64,000 nucleotides of DNA from Ruminococcus turbiniformis. GTDB taxonomy: Bacteria; Bacillota; Clostridia; Lachnospirales; Lachnospiraceae. Numbering within the stretch: position 1 is the first letter of the stretch; each line of letters begins with the position of its first letter. Both the position numbers and the translations under genes were made by a program. The notes below the pieces were generated by a model. The model was given only the letters and a program-made list of their open reading frames with translations, was not told the origin of the DNA and ran no database searches. Shown here in pieces: positions 59,970 to 64,000 of the stretch. The stretch spans positions 1 through 64,000 of the forward strand of contig NZ_JAJEQX010000001.1 of the NCBI RefSeq assembly GCF_020687545.1, in the 5' to 3' direction.

Positions 59970-60644
59970 CTACGGACGGATCACACTGACCGCATTTTTT
60001 AATGTCTCTACAATACTGTACATATTCGTGACGCTTCCGATCGCCAGCTTCTCCTTGATTCCGTAGAAGTCAAGGCATGTTCCGCAGGTCATGATCTCCA
60101 CGCCCATCTCTTCCAGTTTTCTTAAATCGTCCAGACTCTCGGAACCTTCCACGGTAAGTTTCGCCCCGCCGTTGTAGAAGATGATTTTATCCGGCAGATC
60201 GTCAAGCTGGGTCACCGCAAACAAAAAGCTCTTCATCAGGATATGCCCCAGTTCATCGCTTCCGTCGCCCATCCGGTCAGAAGACACCGCCACCACAGTG
60301 CCGAGGCATGTGGGGCAGGCTGCATTTCCGCTCTGCGCGCCTGTTCCCTGTGTATTTTCTCCATTCTGCGCGCCGGCCGCCGTTCCCCTGCTGTCTTTCG
60401 CAGTTTTCGCCGCCTGTGCCGCCTCTTCCGACACGGTGATGAGCACGCGGTATTCCTTTTCCCCGAGCTGCTCCGCGGCAACGTCCGCTCCGGAACTCTT
60501 TGCCATCTTCGTTACATTTTTCATCGCAGTCTCATTATCCACAAGCACTTCAATCTCTCCGGGCCCGTTCAGTTCTCCCAGAGCCTTCTTCGTCTTTACA
60601 ACCGGTATCGGGCAGATATCTCCCATGGCATTTACGGTCAGCAT
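59970..60644 (-). CDS. yedF: Selenium metabolism protein YedF
   Basis: A 224-residue two-part protein. Residues 1-75 are TusA-like (NAMGDICPIPVV with C11); then a low-complexity linker (about 85-115) leads to a DsrE/YedF-type C-terminal domain containing ACPTCLG and TCGTCLDFYGI. The layout defines the YedF family, which is nearly always linked to selD. It starts the operon; a promoter at 60759-60788 precedes it. The biochemical role, probably carrying selenium, is inferred. Confidence 0.92.
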   Translation of the reverse strand: MLTVNAMGDICPIPVVKTKKALGELNGPGEIEVLVDNETAMKNVTKMAKSSGADVAAEQLGEKEYRVLITVSEEAAQAAKTAKDSRGTAAGAQNGENTQGTGAQSGNAACPTCLGTVVAVSSDRMGDGSDELGHILMKSFLFAVTQLDDLPDKIIFYNGGAKLTVEGSESLDDLRKLEEMGVEIMTCGTCLDFYGIKEKLAIGSVTNMYSIVETLKNAVSVIRP

Positions 60645-60758
60645 ATCGTCATCCTTCCTTTCTCCGTCACTTCTGCGTCTCCTCTGTACTTAAGAGCCGT
60701 CTCAATGATTAAGCCCGTATCCCGCACTCTGCAGGCCGCGGACTTCCCTGTAAATTTC

Positions 60759-60788
60759 AGTATAGCACACAGGGACATCCCCGTCCAA
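60759..60788 (-). promoter_or_regulatory. Promoter of the selenium operon
   Basis: Minus-strand TTGGAC (60783-60788) and TATACT (60759-60764) with an 18-base spacer. The spacer holds the imperfect palindrome GGGGATGTCCC, a possible regulator site. Confidence 0.6.
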
Positions 60789-60822
60789 TTTTATTCGGTA
60801 ACAGACAAGACTACTGGCACAG

Positions 60823-60866
60823 AAAAAAGCTGCCGCTTAGGGAAATATTCCCCTAAAAGCGGCAGC
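60823..60866 (-). terminator. Terminator after the surface protein gene
   Basis: Minus-strand GCTGCCGCTTTTAGGGG pairs with TCCCTAAGCGGCAGC around an AATATT loop, followed by TTTTTT. Confidence 0.9.
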
Positions 60867-60916
60867 CTTTGCTGCAAACTGTATTCTTCTGATCTTCTGA
60901 TCAGCTTTTCTTTCTG

Positions 60917-63118
60917 TTAACCTCTTTTTCCTCTCCGGACAGCACCCGCTGCGCATGCCGCTGCTGCCGCCATGCATACTGCCCAGAGCAGAACGTTTGC
61001 GTCATCTCCCGTATTCGGTGATGCAGAGTCTTTCTTATCCGCCTTATTTCCGTCTGTCTTATCTCCGCTGCCGCCACCCGGCTTATTCTGGTCTGACGGG
61101 TCCTGCGGCTTTGTCGGGTCTTCCGGCTCCGGATCTTCTTTCATCTCTTCTGTGTATACTGCATAGTCTGAGAAGTGGGTTGTCGTAAACGTCACGACAC
61201 CATCCTCATAGACCGTCTTCATATCCTCCGTCTTTCCGTCCTCTGCCAGATATACCGTCTTCACGACCCGGTTCTCCAGATCTTCCGCTTCGTACGCCGC
61301 ACTGATCTGAGCCTCTCCGCCGAGTTCATGCAGAGCAGTCACTTCTTCGTTCCCCTCTGCGTCTACGTTCACGGCCTCAAGCGTTACCCGGAGTAAAAGA
61401 GCGTCATCTGTCAGCGCCTCAAGGGATGCGCTCTGCTCCTCTGTAAGCATCTCCTCATCCGCCGGCTCTGCCACGATCCGCAATTCCTCATATCCTTCCG
61501 CTTCTGCCTGCGCTGCCAGAGTTTCCACTGCGGACACGCTCAGGCTCACATCAATATTCTGCTCTGCTTCAAGCAGGATTGTCTGCTCTTTTCCGCATGC
61601 TTCACATCTGTATGCAAGGAGTTCATCATCGTCCCCTGTGACTTCTTTCCACTCATGTCCGGCTGCCGGAATCTCTTCCGTCTTCACACTGCCGCACACT
61701 TCACATGTATACTCCATAACGCCCGGTTTTGTACAGGTCGGCTCTGTCTTCACTGTACCCGCGTCATATGTATGCTCTCCGGCTGCGCGGATCAGTTCGC
61801 CGCACACTGTACAGAATGAATCCTTCGTGCAGTCTGTATTTCCGTCCGGCGTATGCGGAAGTTTGTCTGTGTAATCGTCCTTCTTTTCCGATCCGCACAG
61901 CGAACAGGTATATGTCGTGTATCCTTCGCTTGAGCAGGTGGGCTCTGTCACAGCGCCTTTCACCCACTGATGGTCGCACTGCCAGCTCTTCCAGATATGA
62001 ACCGTGTCCGCAATATATCCTTTCTCGAGTGCCGCCGGCAGATTCTCCTCTATATAGCCCCACTCGGAATCGACAACAAGCGATGGTGCGGACCATACAT
62101 AGCTGCCGTCTTCTGATAATTCACCGTACAGCTTAAGGGTTCCGTTCCCGTTAATGATCATCTTCGGCGAAAGCGTATCGATATATGCGTCCTGCGACAG
62201 AGTAAGAGAACCTGTATCTGCCAGATTCACGGTACACTGGCCGCCGCCTCTCGCCTGAATATTGTTGATATTCAGATTGCCTGCGATATTGATCGCAGAC
62301 GACCTGCCGTCAATCACTCCTGTATACAGGCTATCATTACATGTCACATCACTTCCGGCCGGAATCGTAAGACTGCTGTCATACAGTTCGATGATTCCGG
62401 ATACTGTCAGCGTACCCGAAAGCACTGCCTGAGCATCCTCTCCCATATATCCGCCCCAGACGCGGATATCGCAGTCCAGCGCAGCCCCTTCACCGTGAAC
62501 AGTACCGTCCAGTCTGAGACTTCCATTGCCTGTCACAGAAGCTCCTGCCTCAAGTTCCAGCACACTGTCAAGACCGATATATGTGCCATATGCATTCGTC
62601 TCCAGAACTCCTCCGTTCTTTACCGTCAGATTCGGGAACTGCTGGTGGTCCGTATCTTCATCGATAATAAAGCGGCCGCCGTTCTCGACTGTAATCTGAG
62701 CATGGTCATACCAGTCCGGAGAAAACATCTCCTGAATCTTTGCCTGGTTGCCCGAATGGTGCCATGTTCCGTAAATCGTAAGGCTTGACGTATGGGACTC
62801 CTCAATCGATACCGGGACAATATCCGGATGAACCGGTGCTTTGACGATAACTGTCACGTTTGACGGGATCACCCAGTCGCCGCTGAAATAGAGTTCCTTG
62901 TCAATGACCATTGTCACTTCCTCTTCCGGCCACTCAAACCCGTGCGTCGCGTCAATATCGAATCCATAATTTGCCCAGTCTTTGGCTTCCTCACTCTTTA
63001 TCAGCCAGTCTTCCCATGTCGACACGGTATAGGGAGACGCTTCGGTCACCTTCACCGGGATCACACTCAAAAGCATCACAAGAGCGAGAGCCGCGCCGAG
63101 AATACCTTTCCTTTTCAC
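60917..63118 (-). CDS. Sortase-anchored surface protein with CxxC modules
   Basis: A 733-residue secreted protein. Start GTG 63118 follows GGAGGG; a signal peptide (ILGAALALVMLLSVIPV, cleaved near ASP) begins it. About residues 50-370 are repeat-like strands resembling a beta-helix. Residues about 375-520 contain a series of CxxC-type modules (YTCSLCGSEKK, FCTVCGEL, YTCEVCGSVK, YRCEACGKEQ). The end is a cell-wall sorting signal: SPNTGDD, a hydrophobic helix and a basic tail. The ligand is not known. A strong terminator follows. Confidence 0.78.
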   Translation of the reverse strand: MKRKGILGAALALVMLLSVIPVKVTEASPYTVSTWEDWLIKSEEAKDWANYGFDIDATHGFEWPEEEVTMVIDKELYFSGDWVIPSNVTVIVKAPVHPDIVPVSIEESHTSSLTIYGTWHHSGNQAKIQEMFSPDWYDHAQITVENGGRFIIDEDTDHQQFPNLTVKNGGVLETNAYGTYIGLDSVLELEAGASVTGNGSLRLDGTVHGEGAALDCDIRVWGGYMGEDAQAVLSGTLTVSGIIELYDSSLTIPAGSDVTCNDSLYTGVIDGRSSAINIAGNLNINNIQARGGGQCTVNLADTGSLTLSQDAYIDTLSPKMIINGNGTLKLYGELSEDGSYVWSAPSLVVDSEWGYIEENLPAALEKGYIADTVHIWKSWQCDHQWVKGAVTEPTCSSEGYTTYTCSLCGSEKKDDYTDKLPHTPDGNTDCTKDSFCTVCGELIRAAGEHTYDAGTVKTEPTCTKPGVMEYTCEVCGSVKTEEIPAAGHEWKEVTGDDDELLAYRCEACGKEQTILLEAEQNIDVSLSVSAVETLAAQAEAEGYEELRIVAEPADEEMLTEEQSASLEALTDDALLLRVTLEAVNVDAEGNEEVTALHELGGEAQISAAYEAEDLENRVVKTVYLAEDGKTEDMKTVYEDGVVTFTTTHFSDYAVYTEEMKEDPEPEDPTKPQDPSDQNKPGGGSGDKTDGNKADKKDSASPNTGDDANVLLWAVCMAAAAACAAGAVRRGKRG

Positions 63119-63255
63119 AAAAATTCCCTCCTCACAACATATCTTAACTCCATTTTGACATTCACAAGATGTCATTTCTGAATTATCTTATCAGAAAATT
63201 TCCTGTTTTTCAAGCATCTTCAGGGAATTTCACATCTTTCCCGCGCAGTCTGCCT

Positions 63256-63270
63256 GTGTTATAATAACAC
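63256..63270. promoter_or_regulatory. Palindrome over the -10 box upstream of the methyltransferase
   Basis: GTGTTAT-A-ATAACAC is a 7-base-arm palindrome containing TATAAT (63260-63265). The -35 match (TTTCCC, 17 bases away) is weak, so a regulator binding here would block a weak promoter. It lies in the 228-base divergent region. Confidence 0.4.
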
Positions 63271-63346
63271 GGTCAATATACGATATACGCAGTATGCAGC
63301 TGCTGGTATATTTCTTAACGAGGGAAACAGAAAGGAATCATATCTT

Positions 63347-64000
63347 ATGTGGATTGCTGATAACTGGAAAGACTATGAAGTCATAGACTGTTCAAAGGGG
63401 GAAAAGCTGGAACGCTGGGGCGATTATCTTCTCATCCGTCCCGATCCCCAGGTCATCTGGGATACGCCGAAAACTCATACCGGGTGGAAAAAGAGAAACG
63501 GCCACTACCACCGGAGCAAAAAAGGCGGCGGGGAATGGGAATTTTTCAGTCTGCCGAAGCAGTGGCAGATCCATTATGCAAACCTGACATTTAACTTAAA
63601 GCCGTTCAGCTTCAAACACACCGGACTTTTCCCGGAACAGGCGGTCAACTGGGACTGGTTTTCCGAAAAGATCCGGACTGCCGGACGTCCGGTGAAAGTG
63701 CTCAATCTCTTTGCCTACACAGGCGGCGCAACGCTCGCGGCCGCAGCTGCGGGAGCACACGTAACCCACGTGGACGCCTCAAAAGGCATGGTGACCTGGG
63801 CGAAAGAGAACGCCGTGTCTTCCGGACTTAAAGACGCTCCGATACGCTGGCTGGTTGACGACTGTGTGAAATTTGTAGAACGTGAGATCCGGAGAGGAAA
63901 CAAGTATGACGCCATCATCATGGACCCGCCGTCATACGGAAGAGGCCCAAAAGGAGAAATCTGGAAAATCGAGGATATGATACACCCGCTCATTAAACTG
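63347..64000 (+). CDS. Class I SAM-dependent methyltransferase, 5' part
   Basis: The open frame from ATG 63347 runs off the window after 218 codons. It begins MWIADNWKDYEVIDCSKGEKLERWGDYLLIRP in short blocks, and then has the SAM-binding motif VLNLFAYTGGATLAAAAAGAHVTHVDAS (about 119-146) and the IMDPPSYGR catalytic-type motif near residue 195. This is the RlmI/YccW-like or Trm-type rRNA methyltransferase fold. AAAGGA precedes the ATG. The remainder lies outside the window. Confidence 0.85.
   Translation, partial: MWIADNWKDYEVIDCSKGEKLERWGDYLLIRPDPQVIWDTPKTHTGWKKRNGHYHRSKKGGGEWEFFSLPKQWQIHYANLTFNLKPFSFKHTGLFPEQAVNWDWFSEKIRTAGRPVKVLNLFAYTGGATLAAAAAGAHVTHVDASKGMVTWAKENAVSSGLKDAPIRWLVDDCVKFVEREIRRGNKYDAIIMDPPSYGRGPKGEIWKIEDMIHPLIKL

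Noticed and set aside
1-64000. tRNA, rRNA and CRISPR loci
   Set aside because: No cloverleaf-like tRNA, rRNA core or regularly spaced repeat was recognised anywhere in the window.

Overview
The window looks like a chromosomal segment of a strictly anaerobic, endospore-forming Clostridia, most likely a gut Lachnospiraceae. Supporting evidence: spoIIR and a SipL-like spore protein, the gdpP-rplI-dnaB gene order typical of Firmicutes, a clostridial 2[4Fe-4S] ferredoxin, an aldehyde:ferredoxin oxidoreductase, strong GGAGG ribosome binding sites with frequent GTG/TTG starts, and an SPNTG-type cell-wall sorting signal. Base composition is moderately GC-rich by eye, except for one clearly AT-rich patch at about 28.4-30.35 kb. 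The species cannot be fixed from the sequence alone.

Layout. 0-10 kb: a HAD phosphatase, then a minus-strand run of a membrane condensation-type acyltransferase, an esterase, an acyl-ACP thioesterase, a cation efflux protein, spoIIR, a GntR regulator with ispE, a SipL-like protein and a PrcB-like lipoprotein. 10-16 kb (plus strand): plsC, pncB, ddl, murF and a second HAD phosphatase. 16-26 kb (minus strand): aroE, a bile-salt-hydrolase-like enzyme, then, in transcription order, moeA, a MoeA-binding-protein fusion, an AOR-family tungsto/molybdoenzyme, a MoaD/ThiS-like protein and a ferredoxin/iron-alcohol-dehydrogenase fusion, with a LysR gene just upstream. 26-32 kb: a YczE-like membrane protein, cysK with an Rrf2 regulator, an AT-rich scar of an integrated element at the 3' end of rlmD, rlmD and a YhaM-like nuclease. 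32-41 kb: a catalytically dead HtrA-like protein, mutS2 with a two-component system, an orphan sugar-binding lipoprotein and ferredoxin. 41-50 kb: a MerR regulator, dnaB, rplI, gdpP, a TIM-barrel isomerase with a CoA-disulfide-reductase/rhodanese/siroheme fusion, and a J-domain protein. 50-55 kb: a Gld-like ABC operon. 55-60.7 kb: a compact selenium-handling operon (yedF, selD, LysR, cysteine desulfurase, yedE, TusA-like, DUF3343). 60.9-64 kb: a sortase-anchored surface protein and the 5' part of an RNA/DNA methyltransferase gene.

How the parts may work together. Two themes dominate: pterin-metal redox chemistry (two MoeA-type proteins, a dedicated MoaD-like protein, AOR and a ferredoxin-fused alcohol dehydrogenase, which together could reduce a carboxylic acid through the aldehyde to an alcohol) and sulfur/selenium trafficking (cysK with Rrf2, the CoA-disulfide/persulfide reductase fusion, and the selD-yedE-yedF operon). 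No selA, selB or tRNA-Sec gene is seen here, so the selenium operon may serve selenium-dependent molybdenum hydroxylases or selenouridine. That point is inference.
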